DNA of 64,000 nucleotides from contig JADKFE010000008.1 in assembly GCA_016717595.1 (NCBI GenBank), positions 1 through 64,000 of the forward strand, given 5' to 3'. The notes beneath the pieces were generated by a model. It ran no database searches, was not told where the DNA came from, and saw only the letters and a list, made by a program, of their open reading frames with translations. This DNA comes from Deltaproteobacteria bacterium (GTDB lineage: Bacteria; Myxococcota_A; UBA796; CAJQPC01). Position 1 is the stretch's first letter; each line of letters opens with the position of its first letter. Shown here in pieces: positions 7,516 to 17,528 of the stretch. The translations under genes and the position numbers were made by a program.

Positions 7516-8736
7516 TCACTGAATGTTGAGCAGGCGCTTGAGCGCGATGTCGCCGTCCACCTGGCCGAGCGCGTAGGTCGTGCCGTCCAAGACCGCGAGG
7601 AACCAATCGCCCGTGCCGCCCTCGGGGAACGGCACCACGGTGTCCGCCCAGACATCTAGGCTGGGGACGTAGACGTAGAGCCCGTTGTAGCCGTCGGAGA
7701 CGAGGATCTTGCCGTCGTGCTCCGCGGGCTGGCCATCGTCGGCGTAGAACCTCGACGGCAGCGTCGCCGTCGGCGTCCAGCTCGCCCCAGAGGAGGACGT
7801 GTCGAAGGAGGCGCCCTGGGTGAGATCGCCGGCGCTGTTGTACCCGCCGAAGACGTAGATCGTGTCCGAGCCGATGGGCGTGTACGCCACGCCGCGGCTG
7901 AAGTCCGCCGGATAGCGCTCGCTGCGCGTCTCCCAGGTGCCGCTGAGCCCGCCGGAGTAGGTCTGCACCGTGGCGCCATCATCACGACCGCCGATCATCC
8001 ACACCTTGCCCGCGGCGGCCGCCCCACCCGACTCACCCCGCCTCACCGACGAGTAGCTGCTGATCGACGTCCACGCCCCAGCCCGGAAGACCTGCCCCCA
8101 GTTGCCGAAGACATAGACCGCGTCGTCCAAGGGCACGACGACCTCGGTGTAGCCGCAGGCGCACCAGTCGCTCTGTGTGCCGGAGGCGGGCGGCATGGGG
8201 TGATCGGTGACCACCCCGGTGTTGGGATCCACCGACTTGAAGAACACGTCGCCTTCGGGGGCGAAGTAGATCTCCCCCTCAAACCCAAAGACCACCGCGC
8301 CCCAGCCCGCCGTCAACGAGAGGCTGGGGATGGTGAGCACGTCCTCCCAGATCGGGCGGCACTCCGTCCCGTCGCCGACCATGTCGCTGGGGCACTCACA
8401 GGAGAACGAGCCCTCGGTGTTTGTGCAGTCCGCGTCGGCGGCGCAGTCGTTCGTCCCGTCTACACACTCGTCGATGTCAACACAGTCCCCGTCCGTGTTG
8501 AGCACATAGCCGAGATCACAGTCTACAACCGCCGAGTCGTCCGTGGTGGAGTCGTCCGTGGTGGAGTCATCCGTGGTGGAGTCGTCCGCCGTGGAGTCGT
8601 CCGCCGTGGAGTCATCCGTGGTGTCCGAGTCCGCGCTCACCCCGGAGTCTGTGGCGCCGTCCTTGTCGCTGGTACAAGCGATCGCCGAGAAGAACAACAG
8701 GCTGAGCCAGGGGGAGCGTTTCGTAGGAGAGAACAT
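7516..8736 (-). CDS. Lipoprotein with Asp/Ser/Thr spacer, EGF-like module and kelch-type repeats
   Basis: A 406-residue surface lipoprotein. The signal sequence ends in the lipobox FFSAIAC. Next comes a spacer of six 5-residue DDSTT/DDSTA units. An EGF-like calcium-binding module follows (about 78-130: DIDECVDGTNDC, CTNTEGSFSCEC, six Cys). The rest is a beta-propeller-like region with kelch features (IGGRDDGATVQTYSGG, IYVFGGYNSAGDLT, ILVSDGYNGLYVY). Such lipidated propeller proteins are common in myxobacteria and are thought to bind ligands or partners on the cell surface; the ligand here is unknown. Its stop lies nine bases from that of phoU, with which it converges. Confidence 0.8.
   Translation of the reverse strand: MFSPTKRSPWLSLLFFSAIACTSDKDGATDSGVSADSDTTDDSTADDSTADDSTTDDSTTDDSTTDDSAVVDCDLGYVLNTDGDCVDIDECVDGTNDCAADADCTNTEGSFSCECPSDMVGDGTECRPIWEDVLTIPSLSLTAGWGAVVFGFEGEIYFAPEGDVFFKSVDPNTGVVTDHPMPPASGTQSDWCACGYTEVVVPLDDAVYVFGNWGQVFRAGAWTSISSYSSVRRGESGGAAAAGKVWMIGGRDDGATVQTYSGGLSGTWETRSERYPADFSRGVAYTPIGSDTIYVFGGYNSAGDLTQGASFDTSSSGASWTPTATLPSRFYADDGQPAEHDGKILVSDGYNGLYVYVPSLDVWADTVVPFPEGGTGDWFLAVLDGTTYALGQVDGDIALKRLLNIQ
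8534..8623 (-). repeat. Six 15-base tandem repeats coding for DDS(T)(T/A) units
   Basis: Six in-register copies of GAGTCGTCCGTGGTG-like units (variants gtc/atc and gtg/gcc) encode the Asp/Ser/Thr spacer that follows the lipobox of the 7516-8736 lipoprotein. The period keeps the frame, so copy-number change would alter spacer length only. Confidence 0.85.
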
Positions 8737-8877
8737 GGTGACCTCGGGAGCCCGTCATCGGAGCGTTGGGGCGCCGGAGCGCCGTGGGGATCGTGAACCC
8801 CCACAGCTTACTCCACACCGCGCCCATCCCGCGCCCCTCCCCGAGCGCGAGGCGCCAGGGGAAGGGCTGAGGCAGGG

Positions 8878-11106
<2,229 letters not shown>

Positions 11107-11158
11107 GGGCGATCACTCCTACGCTTGGGGTTTTGCTCGATCGGGGAGCTTGGATATT

Positions 11159-11623
11159 TTACGTCTTGCAGCTCGCGCACACGCCACGAACCTCCACTCG
11201 TGCGTCGAGCACATCGCCGAGGCCGCTGAGGCCCTCGGGCAATGGCAGATCGCAGAGCGCTTCGCTGACGAAGTCACGAACCTTGCCGCAGCGCACACAC
11301 ACGAAGTGATGGTGGCGCTCTAAGTTGACGTCGAAGCGGATCCCGTCGCGGCGCGGGCCCAGGGTGGTGATCAGCCCCAGCTCGTGTAAGAGCCAGAGCG
11401 TGCGGTACACGGTGTCCAAAGAGACCGTGGGCACCCGCACCCGCACGGCGCGGAACACCGTCTCGACGTCGGGATGATCCAGGTTGGCCGCCAGCTCGCG
11501 GAAGATCTCAAGGCGCTGGTGCGTGAGCTTCACGCCAGAGGCCTTCACCGCCGCCGTCCATTGGGCCACGCGGCGCTGAACGTGCTCTTCTTGAGCGGGG
11601 GCGTCTTGGGTGTTGAGGATCAT
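11159..11623 (-). CDS. perR: Fur-family peroxide regulator PerR
   Basis: A 154-residue Fur-family repressor. The winged helix covers residues 25-90 (KLTHQRLEIFRELAAN, TVSLDTVYRTLWLLHELGLI). The regulatory metal site residues match PerR: His50, Asp98 (in IRFDVN, where Fur normally has Glu), His104 and His106. The structural zinc site is Cys109, Cys112, Cys149, Cys152. Asp98 and the linked katG gene support PerR over Fur. I chose ATG 11623; a longer frame reaches 11683 only through weak codons. GGAG lies 12 bases upstream, rather far. Two direct repeats upstream are candidate operators. Confidence 0.88.
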   Translation of the reverse strand: MILNTQDAPAQEEHVQRRVAQWTAAVKASGVKLTHQRLEIFRELAANLDHPDVETVFRAVRVRVPTVSLDTVYRTLWLLHELGLITTLGPRRDGIRFDVNLERHHHFVCVRCGKVRDFVSEALCDLPLPEGLSGLGDVLDARVEVRGVCASCKT

Positions 11624-11639
11624 TCTTAGTCGCGGCTCC

Positions 11640-11668
11640 TTCTTACTTAGGATTCTATTCTTACTTAG
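11640..11668 (-). promoter_or_regulatory. Direct repeats upstream of perR, possible PerR operator
   Basis: TTCTTACTTAG occurs at 11640-11650 and again at 11658-11668 (18-base period; CTAAGTAAGAA on the coding strand), with a partial third copy near 11624 (ATTCTTAG). The A/T-rich repeats lie just before the perR start in otherwise G+C-rich DNA, where an autoregulatory site is expected. They do not match the classical Bacillus per-box palindrome. Confidence 0.4.
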
Positions 11669-11722
11669 CCGGGGCGTCCACAAGATCTATCGCCCCGATC
11701 GACGATTCTTGAGTTGACGTTC

Positions 11723-11753
11723 ATCTAATTAGATGGTTAGTTAATTAGACCAT
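11723..11753 (+). promoter_or_regulatory. Palindromic operator before ArsR-type gene
   Basis: ATCTAATTAGAT (11723-11734) is a perfect 12-base palindrome, followed by the imperfect palindrome GGTTAGTTAATTAGACC (11735-11751). TTGACG at 11714-11719 could be a -35 box. The very A/T-rich site ends about 20 bases before the ATG of the adjacent ArsR-family gene, fitting autoregulation. Confidence 0.55.
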
Positions 11754-11773
11754 CATCAAATCAAGAGTCCCCC

Positions 11774-12364
11774 ATGTCTGACGACCTCTCGCTCCTCGTC
11801 TCCTTCTTCAAGGCCCTCGCCGACGAGTCCCGCCTGCGCATCATCGGCGTCTTGGCCGCCCGGGAGGCCACGGGCGGCGAGCTGGCCGCGCTCTTGGACC
11901 TCAAGCCCCCCACGGTGACCCATCACCTCGCCAAGCTGCGTGAGCTGGGCCTCGTCGCCCGGCGGGTCGAGGGCACCACCCACCACTACCGCCTGGTGCC
12001 CGAGCGGGTGGAGGCCCTGGCCAAGCAGGTGCTCTCCTCAGAGACCGTCGCCGCCACCGACGCCACCTTAGATCACGACGCCTACGCCGTGAAGGTGCTG
12101 CGCAGCTTCATCGACGGCGAGACGATCCTGTCCATCCCCACCTCCCGCCGCAAACGAGACGTGGTCCTGGCCTGGCTCGTCGAGCGGCTGCCCGAGGGCC
12201 AAGACCTGCCAGAGCTCGAGCTCAACGCCCTGATTCAGCGCCATCACCCCGACAGCGCCGCCTTACGCCGAGAGCTCGTCTGCTCCGGGTTCTTGACCCG
12301 CGAGCGCAGCGTCTATCGCCGGGCGGCCAAGCCCAGCGACGACCCGCCTCAGCCCGCGGCCTGA
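11774..12364 (+). CDS. ArsR-family regulator with C-terminal DUF2087-like domain
   Basis: A 196-residue, two-part protein. Residues 4-85 are an ArsR winged helix: SFFKALADESRLRIIGVLA, GGELAALLDLKPPTVTHHLAKLRELGLVARRVEGTTHHYRL. No metal-binding Cys pair of the ArsR/SmtB type is visible in the recognition helix. Residues 105-190 (AYAVKVLRSFIDGETILSIP, RKRDVVLAWLVERL, LNALIQRHHPDSAALRRELVCSGFLTR) match the DUF2087 domain commonly attached to such regulators, whose role is unknown. The palindromic site upstream suggests autoregulation. Its end overlaps by 16 bases the convergent small membrane protein gene. Confidence 0.85.
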   Translation: MSDDLSLLVSFFKALADESRLRIIGVLAAREATGGELAALLDLKPPTVTHHLAKLRELGLVARRVEGTTHHYRLVPERVEALAKQVLSSETVAATDATLDHDAYAVKVLRSFIDGETILSIPTSRRKRDVVLAWLVERLPEGQDLPELELNALIQRHHPDSAALRRELVCSGFLTRERSVYRRAAKPSDDPPQPAA

Positions 12365-12570
12365 GCGTCTCGCCGTTTGTTGAGGTAGGGCAGCGCGAAC
12401 AGGGTCAGACCGCTGAGGATGAGGAAAAACAGCGGCAGCAGCACGAAGGCGTAGGTCCACATCGGCGGCTCTACGCCCATCGCGCCGACCACAAAGTTCG
12501 CCGCGACGGCGAAGGTGAAGAAGAGAGACACCCAGCGGTGCGCCTGCCGAATCCAGAGAGACCCGCTCAT
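12349..12570 (-). CDS. Small two-helix membrane protein
   Basis: A 73-residue protein with two hydrophobic segments, about 13-34 (WVSLFFTFAVAANFVVGAMGV) and 38-60 (MWTYAFVLLPLFFLILSGLTLFAL), and a basic tail. GGAGG stands five bases before ATG 12570, supporting a real gene. It lies 34 bases after the SRPBCC gene on the same strand and is probably the third gene of the ArsR-SRPBCC operon. Small membrane proteins of this kind often accompany ArsR-SRPBCC pairs, but no function is known to me. The last codons overlap the convergent ArsR-DUF2087 gene. Confidence 0.7.
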   Translation of the reverse strand: MSGSLWIRQAHRWVSLFFTFAVAANFVVGAMGVEPPMWTYAFVLLPLFFLILSGLTLFALPYLNKRRDAQAAG

Positions 12571-12604
12571 AAAATCCTCCGATGTGGTGGGTTTGGGGAG
12601 ACGA

Positions 12605-13045
12605 TCAGTCGGCCCGGGCCAGAAGCTCGATGAGCCGCTCGCCCATCATCCGCCAGCCGTAGCGCGCGCCGCCAAAGTTCTGCTTCTGCTCGGGCTTAAA
12701 GCCGGAGTGAACCACGCTGAGCCGTGTGCCCGTCGGGGTGGGCGTGATCGAGAAGGTCACCACCGTGTCCATCTCCCCCACCACCCAGGCGTAGCTCAGC
12801 GTTTTTTGGGCCTCAATCTCCAACATCTTGCAGCTCACCCGGCCATCCCAGCCGGGCATCGGCTGAGACTGAAAGTTGAACGCGGCGCCGAGCTCTAACT
12901 TGAGGCCGACCACGGGCAGGAGCCACTCGGCGAGCAGGGCCGGCTCGGTCAGCGCGCGCCAGACCTTCTGTGGGGAGTGGTGAAGATCAAGCTCAAACGA
13001 GAGCGTGTCGGTCTGGGCTTTGAGGGTGTTGTCGAGAAGGCTCAT
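12605..13045 (-). CDS. SRPBCC (AHSA1/START-like) domain protein
   Basis: A 146-residue single-domain protein of the SRPBCC ligand-binding fold. LSFELDLHHSPQKVWRALTEPALLAEWLLP is the typical opening strand-helix of the AHSA1-like group, followed by beta strands (FNFQSQPMPGWDGRVSCKMLEIE, TLSYAWVVGEMDTVVTFSITP) and a long C-terminal helix (YGWRMMGERLIELLAR). Such proteins hold small hydrophobic ligands or act as chaperone partners; no ligand can be deduced. The start overlaps the stop of the upstream ArsR gene, so both are translated together. This ArsR-SRPBCC pairing is common in bacteria. Confidence 0.85.
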   Translation of the reverse strand: MSLLDNTLKAQTDTLSFELDLHHSPQKVWRALTEPALLAEWLLPVVGLKLELGAAFNFQSQPMPGWDGRVSCKMLEIEAQKTLSYAWVVGEMDTVVTFSITPTPTGTRLSVVHSGFKPEQKQNFGGARYGWRMMGERLIELLARAD

Positions 13046-13371
13046 TCGTCCATCCTGTCTAGCAGTTGTTCGAGGCGAGTCGCGCGCTCGGACCAGAAGA
13101 ATCGATAGTGCGTGAGCCAGTCGAAGAGCGGCCTCATGCCCTCAGGCTCGACGCGGTAGTAGACCAGGCGCCCCTCACGACGGCTGACGACCAGCCCGGC
13201 GTCCTTGAGCACGGCGAGGTGCTGGGAGATCGCGGGCTGGGAGAGGTCAAAACGCGCCGTGAGGTCTCTCACCGCGGCCTCGCCTTGGGTCAACGACTGG
13301 AGAATGGCCCGGCGGCTGGAGTCCGCGAGGGCTTGGAACAGCTTGTCTTCGTCGGGGGTCACGCTGGTCAT
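13042..13371 (-). CDS. ArsR-family transcriptional regulator
   Basis: A 109-residue winged-helix repressor: DKLFQALADSSRRAILQSLTQGEAAVRDLTARF, recognition helix LSQPAISQHLAVLKDAGLV, wing SRREGRLVYYRVEPEG, and a C-terminal helix. It has no ArsR metal-binding cysteines, so it belongs to the metal-independent SdpR-like group usually paired with SRPBCC proteins. I prefer ATG 13371 to the TTG two codons earlier. A perfect ATAAG/CTTAT inverted repeat ten bases upstream is the likely autoregulatory operator. The stop overlaps the SRPBCC start. Confidence 0.87.
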   Translation of the reverse strand: MTSVTPDEDKLFQALADSSRRAILQSLTQGEAAVRDLTARFDLSQPAISQHLAVLKDAGLVVSRREGRLVYYRVEPEGMRPLFDWLTHYRFFWSERATRLEQLLDRMDE

Positions 13372-13380
13372 GTCCAACCA

Positions 13381-13396
13381 ATAAGTGAACGCTTAT
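13381..13396 (-). promoter_or_regulatory. ATAAG-N6-CTTAT operator before ArsR gene
   Basis: ATAAGTGAACGCTTAT holds perfect 5-base arms around six bases, with further G/C symmetry inside. It lies 10 bases upstream of the ArsR ATG at 13371. Location and symmetry fit the binding site of the adjacent regulator. Confidence 0.55.
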
Positions 13397-13499
13397 GTAT
13401 TGTCAAGCCGGTGGATCCCGCTGGGCGCAAAGGATCCTGCCTCGCCTCGCCCTCCCCGCCCACAGACCCCGATTCTCCTCCACTTCTTGAGGATCGGAG

Positions 13500-15419
13500 G
13501 TGATCCAAACCGCCTGCGCCGGGCTCTGGGCCCAGATGCTCCCTCTGCTCTTCGCCCTGGCCTGCAAGCCCGACCCCGCCCCCTCCGACGACTCCCAGCC
13601 CGAGGTCGTGAAGCCCCAAGACTCCGCCGGGGGCGACTCCGACGGCGGCGACTCCGACCCGCCGCACAGCGAAGACACCGGCCTGCCCTGCGGCGACGTC
13701 GACACCGACCCCCTGCGCATCGACGCCTGCTGGCAGCTCGTCGCCGCGCCCGAGCTGCACGATCAGGCCCGCCTGTTCGCGACGGGCGCGCTGCTGATGG
13801 GCTGTGAGGACGAGCTGCCGCCGCTCACGCTCGTGAACGAGGAGGGCGAGGCCCCGGCCATCGTGCTCGCCGTAGATCCCGCCGTCGCCCCCGACGCCTA
13901 CACCGTGCGTGTGGAGCCCCGCCGCGTGCGCATCACCGGCGCCGACCGGGCGGGCCTCGCCTGGGGCATGATCGACTGGCTGCGTAGCCTCGACCGTGTC
14001 GACCTCAGCTCCGGCGTGAGCTGGCGCCCCGACCCGACCTCCACCCTCACTGAAGGCCCCACGGTCTGCTCCGACTACGACGCCGCCTGTGATGAGGCCG
14101 AGAGCTGCCAGCTCGACGGGGCCTGGACGGCTGTGGAGCAGGTGTGGTGGACCGCGCAAGACGTGAACAATCGCCCCGCCGTAGACCTGCGCGTGGTGTT
14201 CCCGTCGTTCAAAGGCAGCCAGAACGCCACCTTCTTGCCGACCCTGTGGCAGTCCGAGCTCGGCGCCTGCGCCGACCCCCTCGACACCGCGCCGTTCTGG
14301 GAGTCTGTGCTTCATTGTGACGCCCACGCCGCCCCCGACGAGGACGGCTACGATCGTTGTGACGAGGTGCGCCTGCGCCTGGACACCTTGCTCATCGGCC
14401 GCTTCACCCACGCCTTAGACGACGGCTACGCCTTCCAGATGGGCGACTCCGTACAAACCCTCACCGGCTGCTCGCCCACCCAGCTCTACGCCGACGTCAA
14501 GGAGTACCTCAGCCAGCGCGGCGTGGCGCTCATCCCCACCGTCTACGGCCAAGAGACCCGGGCCCCGGAGACGCCCATCGCCGGGGACTACGTGTTTAAG
14601 GACGAGCCCGCCGAGCTCTGGGGCAGCACCGGCGACGCCACCCTGAGCGAAGGCCTGGCCATGGGCGGCACCTTCACCGTGTGTGATCACGACGGCGAGC
14701 GCCTCCTGGCGATGGACTGTGACACCCTAGACGCCGACGGCCGGGTGAGCGCGCCTGACCTCCTCTCGCCCACCTACGACACCGACACCACCGCCGTGGG
14801 CGTGTCCATCAGCAAATGCGGCGAGCACCAGCTCTGCCAGGTCAAGACCGGCTGCTGGGACACCGTCACCGACACAAGCGGCCTGGCCCTGACCCCAGCG
14901 GACGAGAGCGTCTGCACGAGCCCAGCCTTGCGGGTGCCGCTGAGCGATGACGGCCAGCACTACGTCCTGCGGTTTCGGGGCTCGGTCATCAACAGCGGCG
15001 ATCTCACGGCCAAGCTCATCGTGGTGTTTAGCGACGGCCGCAGCTACGCCAGCTCGTTTGAGGTGCTGAGCACCCTGGCCTCTGAGGCTGATTATCTAAG
15101 CCCCACCCCCGCTCTGGACCCAAGCCGCGGCGACTGGGTCCTGTTCAGCTTCGTCTTTCGCACCCCCGACCCCGACGCGCTGATCTCCAGCGTCTACGCC
15201 CAGATCAACGGCGAGCCCGGCAGCCTGGCGATGGTGGACGATCTGGACCTCGCCGCCATCGACGGCCAGCTCCGTGAGCTTGATGCGCAGAGCCTCAGCG
15301 GCGTCTCCTGCGCGTCTGTGCAGAGTCCCGGCGGTGAGCCCCCTGCCCGTCGAGGCCTGGTACAGCGCCGACGGCGCCGTCTCCGGGGCCAAGGCCCGCC
15401 TCTCCGTGGACTGTCTTGA
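13500..15419 (+). CDS. Secreted glycosidase-like lipoprotein, 5' part (frameshifted)
   Basis: First reading frame of a gene that continues in 15274-16800. It begins at GTG 13500 (GAGG seven bases upstream) or ATG 13536, with the lipobox LLFALAC, then an Asp/Ser-rich spacer to about residue 60. Residues 70-165 (LFATGALLMGCEDELPP, YTVRVEPRRVRITGADRAGLAWGMIDWLRSL) match the N-terminal domain that precedes the catalytic barrel of GH20-type hexosaminidases and related glycosidases. VDLRVVFPSFKG follows where the barrel would start. A carbohydrate-binding-like beta domain lies near 440-590. The meaningful sequence ends about residue 612; the last 30 residues are Arg-rich out-of-frame translation. 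The substrate cannot be inferred. Confidence 0.7.
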   Translation: MIQTACAGLWAQMLPLLFALACKPDPAPSDDSQPEVVKPQDSAGGDSDGGDSDPPHSEDTGLPCGDVDTDPLRIDACWQLVAAPELHDQARLFATGALLMGCEDELPPLTLVNEEGEAPAIVLAVDPAVAPDAYTVRVEPRRVRITGADRAGLAWGMIDWLRSLDRVDLSSGVSWRPDPTSTLTEGPTVCSDYDAACDEAESCQLDGAWTAVEQVWWTAQDVNNRPAVDLRVVFPSFKGSQNATFLPTLWQSELGACADPLDTAPFWESVLHCDAHAAPDEDGYDRCDEVRLRLDTLLIGRFTHALDDGYAFQMGDSVQTLTGCSPTQLYADVKEYLSQRGVALIPTVYGQETRAPETPIAGDYVFKDEPAELWGSTGDATLSEGLAMGGTFTVCDHDGERLLAMDCDTLDADGRVSAPDLLSPTYDTDTTAVGVSISKCGEHQLCQVKTGCWDTVTDTSGLALTPADESVCTSPALRVPLSDDGQHYVLRFRGSVINSGDLTAKLIVVFSDGRSYASSFEVLSTLASEADYLSPTPALDPSRGDWVLFSFVFRTPDPDALISSVYAQINGEPGSLAMVDDLDLAAIDGQLRELDAQSLSGVSCASVQSPGGEPPARRGLVQRRRRRLRGQGPPLRGLS

Positions 15420-16800
15420 GGTGGGCGAGACGGTGGACCTCCGCTACCGCAGCTTCACCCATTATGGCCTCTGGCCCGGCCACTCCTCGCGGCAGAGCGC
15501 CTACAACTACACCGTCGATGTGAGCGATCCTCAGTATTGGGCCTCGCCGACAGGGCCCTGGGCCCAGATCCAGACAACCCGCGACGGCGGTGATCTGGGG
15601 GATTTTGTGCTCATCAGCGATCTCGGCGGCGAGGCCCGAGGCGTCGGTCGCGCGGAGGCCCTCACCGGCTTGGGCCCCGCGGAGGTGCTCGCCAGCTTCA
15701 CCTGCGCCGTGGAGGCCGAGGTCTGTGAAGGATGCGGCGACTGTGACGAGCTGCTCAGCGCCAGCGGCGGCCCCGTGACCCCCTGCACCTGCGAGGACTG
15801 GTCCGGCGGCCCGCAGCTCTTGGTGGCCGGGGACATGTTCACCTGGCTTCACAACGGCGGCGACTCAGAGGCCGGGCAGCCGGGCAAAGAGGATTATCAG
15901 CTCCCCTACGGCGGCCCCAGCGGCGGGAGCTGGTGGGCCCGGCGCTGGATGCCGCCAAACACGCTCTATCTGTCGTGGTTCCACTTCGACAGCCAGAAAG
16001 ACGGCGCCCCGGTCGGCGGCCACGAGCAGGTCACGGCCTTTGTGGAGGACTTCGCCGCCGACGGACTCCGCACGATCCCCGTCTCGGCCTGGGATCCCGA
16101 CGCCCAGCGCGCCTGGGCGGCCTTGGCGGCGGCGGGCGGCCCCGTGGCGGGTGTGGCGCACTACGGATGGGGCACAGACACCCAAGCCGCGCGGGTGGCC
16201 CAACAAGCGGGCGCCGTGTTCTGGAGCCCCGGCTGGCGCCAGCTCGCGGCCTGGACACAGTCCGATGACGCCACCCTGCCCGGCGGCGATGAGCGCGGCG
16301 AGCTGACCTTGACCGGCCTCACCTTTGAGACGGCCACGGGCCTGGACTGGCCTCTGGTGAGCCGCTGGTTACGCGTCCTCGATGACGCCGCCTCGTGGGA
16401 GGGCCCCGCCGTGGCCGTGACCGGTGACCGTGTGTTGGCCCGGGTCTACGCCACCCCGCCCGAGGGCTGCGAATGGACCGGTCGGTTTACCTTCGGCGAC
16501 GTGGTCGTAGACGTGCCCGAGACCCCCGCCGTCACCGGAGAGTACCGTGTGTGGGGCTTCACCGCCGACCGCCCCGAGGGCGCCGCTGAGGTTCGCTTCT
16601 CGTTACACACCCAAGGCTGCGCCGGGGGCGTCATCGACCACATCGCGCTCTACGACGCCCTGCCGACGGTGGACTTCCCCTACCCGCTCAGCCTGGAGCA
16701 CCTCGCGGACTGGGACGCGGACAGCACGGCGGACGCCCGGTATCGCATCTGCGGGGACGCCTTGGTGTGGGAGTGTGTGAACGCCGATAGCTGGGAGTGA
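15274..16800 (+). CDS. Secreted glycosidase-like lipoprotein, 3' part (frameshifted)
   Basis: Continuation of the 13500 gene in the next frame. True coding sequence resumes near 15335 (VSPLPVEAWYSADG); the first codons listed are out of frame. One extra G in the CCCGGCGG stretch around 15330 would explain the break. Visible parts are a beta domain (GAKARLSVDCLEVGETVDLRYRSF), a Cys-rich segment (CEGCGDCDELL, CTCEDW), a barrel-like segment (HEQVTAFVEDFAADGLRTIPVSAWDPDAQRAW, VAGVAHYGWG, GAVFWSPGWRQLAAW) and another beta-sandwich near the end. It ends in a normal TGA at 16800. Either the assembly has a one-base error or the gene is recently inactivated. Confidence 0.65.
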   Translation: MSLMRRASAASPARLCRVPAVSPLPVEAWYSADGAVSGAKARLSVDCLEVGETVDLRYRSFTHYGLWPGHSSRQSAYNYTVDVSDPQYWASPTGPWAQIQTTRDGGDLGDFVLISDLGGEARGVGRAEALTGLGPAEVLASFTCAVEAEVCEGCGDCDELLSASGGPVTPCTCEDWSGGPQLLVAGDMFTWLHNGGDSEAGQPGKEDYQLPYGGPSGGSWWARRWMPPNTLYLSWFHFDSQKDGAPVGGHEQVTAFVEDFAADGLRTIPVSAWDPDAQRAWAALAAAGGPVAGVAHYGWGTDTQAARVAQQAGAVFWSPGWRQLAAWTQSDDATLPGGDERGELTLTGLTFETATGLDWPLVSRWLRVLDDAASWEGPAVAVTGDRVLARVYATPPEGCEWTGRFTFGDVVVDVPETPAVTGEYRVWGFTADRPEGAAEVRFSLHTQGCAGGVIDHIALYDALPTVDFPYPLSLEHLADWDADSTADARYRICGDALVWECVNADSWE

Positions 16801-16806
16801 CCGCGC

Positions 16807-17391
16807 TCAGCGAAGCCCACGCACCACGACGTCCACCACGGCCTCGGCCCACTGGGGCGTGACCGGCTGGCGCTCCATGAGCACCCGGTGCATCACCGCG
16901 CCGGTCACCATGGCCAACACGGCGTCGGGAGGGTGCCTGCATGGGTCCCACTCGCCGCGGGCCGCCGCTCGGGCGATGACCTCCATCACCTCGGCCTGCT
17001 CCCGCACGACGGGATCCTGAGAGAGCGCGCCCACGACCTCGGCGGCCTGCTCGGAGAGCCCCGCCCGCACCAGGGCCCGGCCCTCGGCGGAGTCCAGGCG
17101 CGCGGCGACGAGGTGAACCAGCGAGCTGAGATCGCCGCGCAGAGAGCCCGTGTCGCCGATCGCCTCGGCCGTCTCGTGCAGGGCCGCCTGCAGGGCCGCG
17201 GCGACGAGCGCCTCCCGCGTCGGCCAGCGCCGGTACACCGTGGTCTTGTTCACCCCCGCCGCCGCCGCCACCCGCGGCACGCTGAGCCCGTCGAGGCCCA
17301 CCGCCGCGAGCTCGGACAGGGTGGCCGCGAGGATCGCGCGCTCGATGGGCTGGCCCCGGGGCCGCCCCAGGTCTCGACGGGGTTCGCTCAT
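16807..17391 (-). CDS. TetR family transcriptional regulator
   Basis: A 194-residue protein. The HTH domain is RAILAATLSELAAVGLDGLSVPRVAAAAGVNKTTVYRRWPTREALVAAAL with the canonical TVYRRWPTR of this TetR subgroup. The C-terminal domain (residues 80-190) is of the TetR_C type often found with this N-terminus. It is divergent from the sterol-desaturase-family gene at 17529, and a perfect 9-base inverted repeat sits between them, so it probably represses both itself and that gene. Its end lies six bases from the stop of the convergent glycosidase-like gene. Confidence 0.88.
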   Translation of the reverse strand: MSEPRRDLGRPRGQPIERAILAATLSELAAVGLDGLSVPRVAAAAGVNKTTVYRRWPTREALVAAALQAALHETAEAIGDTGSLRGDLSSLVHLVAARLDSAEGRALVRAGLSEQAAEVVGALSQDPVVREQAEVMEVIARAAARGEWDPCRHPPDAVLAMVTGAVMHRVLMERQPVTPQWAEAVVDVVVRGLR

Positions 17392-17426
17392 GGTCCGCGT
17401 TTAACCCCGGCGCGGCGCCTCGGCCA

Positions 17427-17449
17427 CATTGCAACTTTTGGTTGCAATG
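17427..17449. promoter_or_regulatory. Perfect 9-base inverted repeat, TetR operator candidate
   Basis: CATTGCAAC-TTTTG-GTTGCAATG lies 35 bases upstream of the TetR start and 79 bases upstream of the sterol-desaturase-family start. The sequence GGGTATACCC (TATACC at 17465-17470), a possible -10 box for the rightward gene, is 15 bases further on. Confidence 0.7.
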
Positions 17450-17528
17450 ATTACACGCCGCGGGTATACCCCATCCCGTCGCGACGCCGCGACGCCGCCG
17501 TCCCCCCTTCGTCGAGGAGCCCGAGCCT

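Noticed and set aside
16807..17391. TetR gene as regulator of the glycosidase-like gene
   Set aside because: That gene is convergent with it and its promoter is more than 3 kb away; the operator faces the sterol-desaturase-family gene instead.
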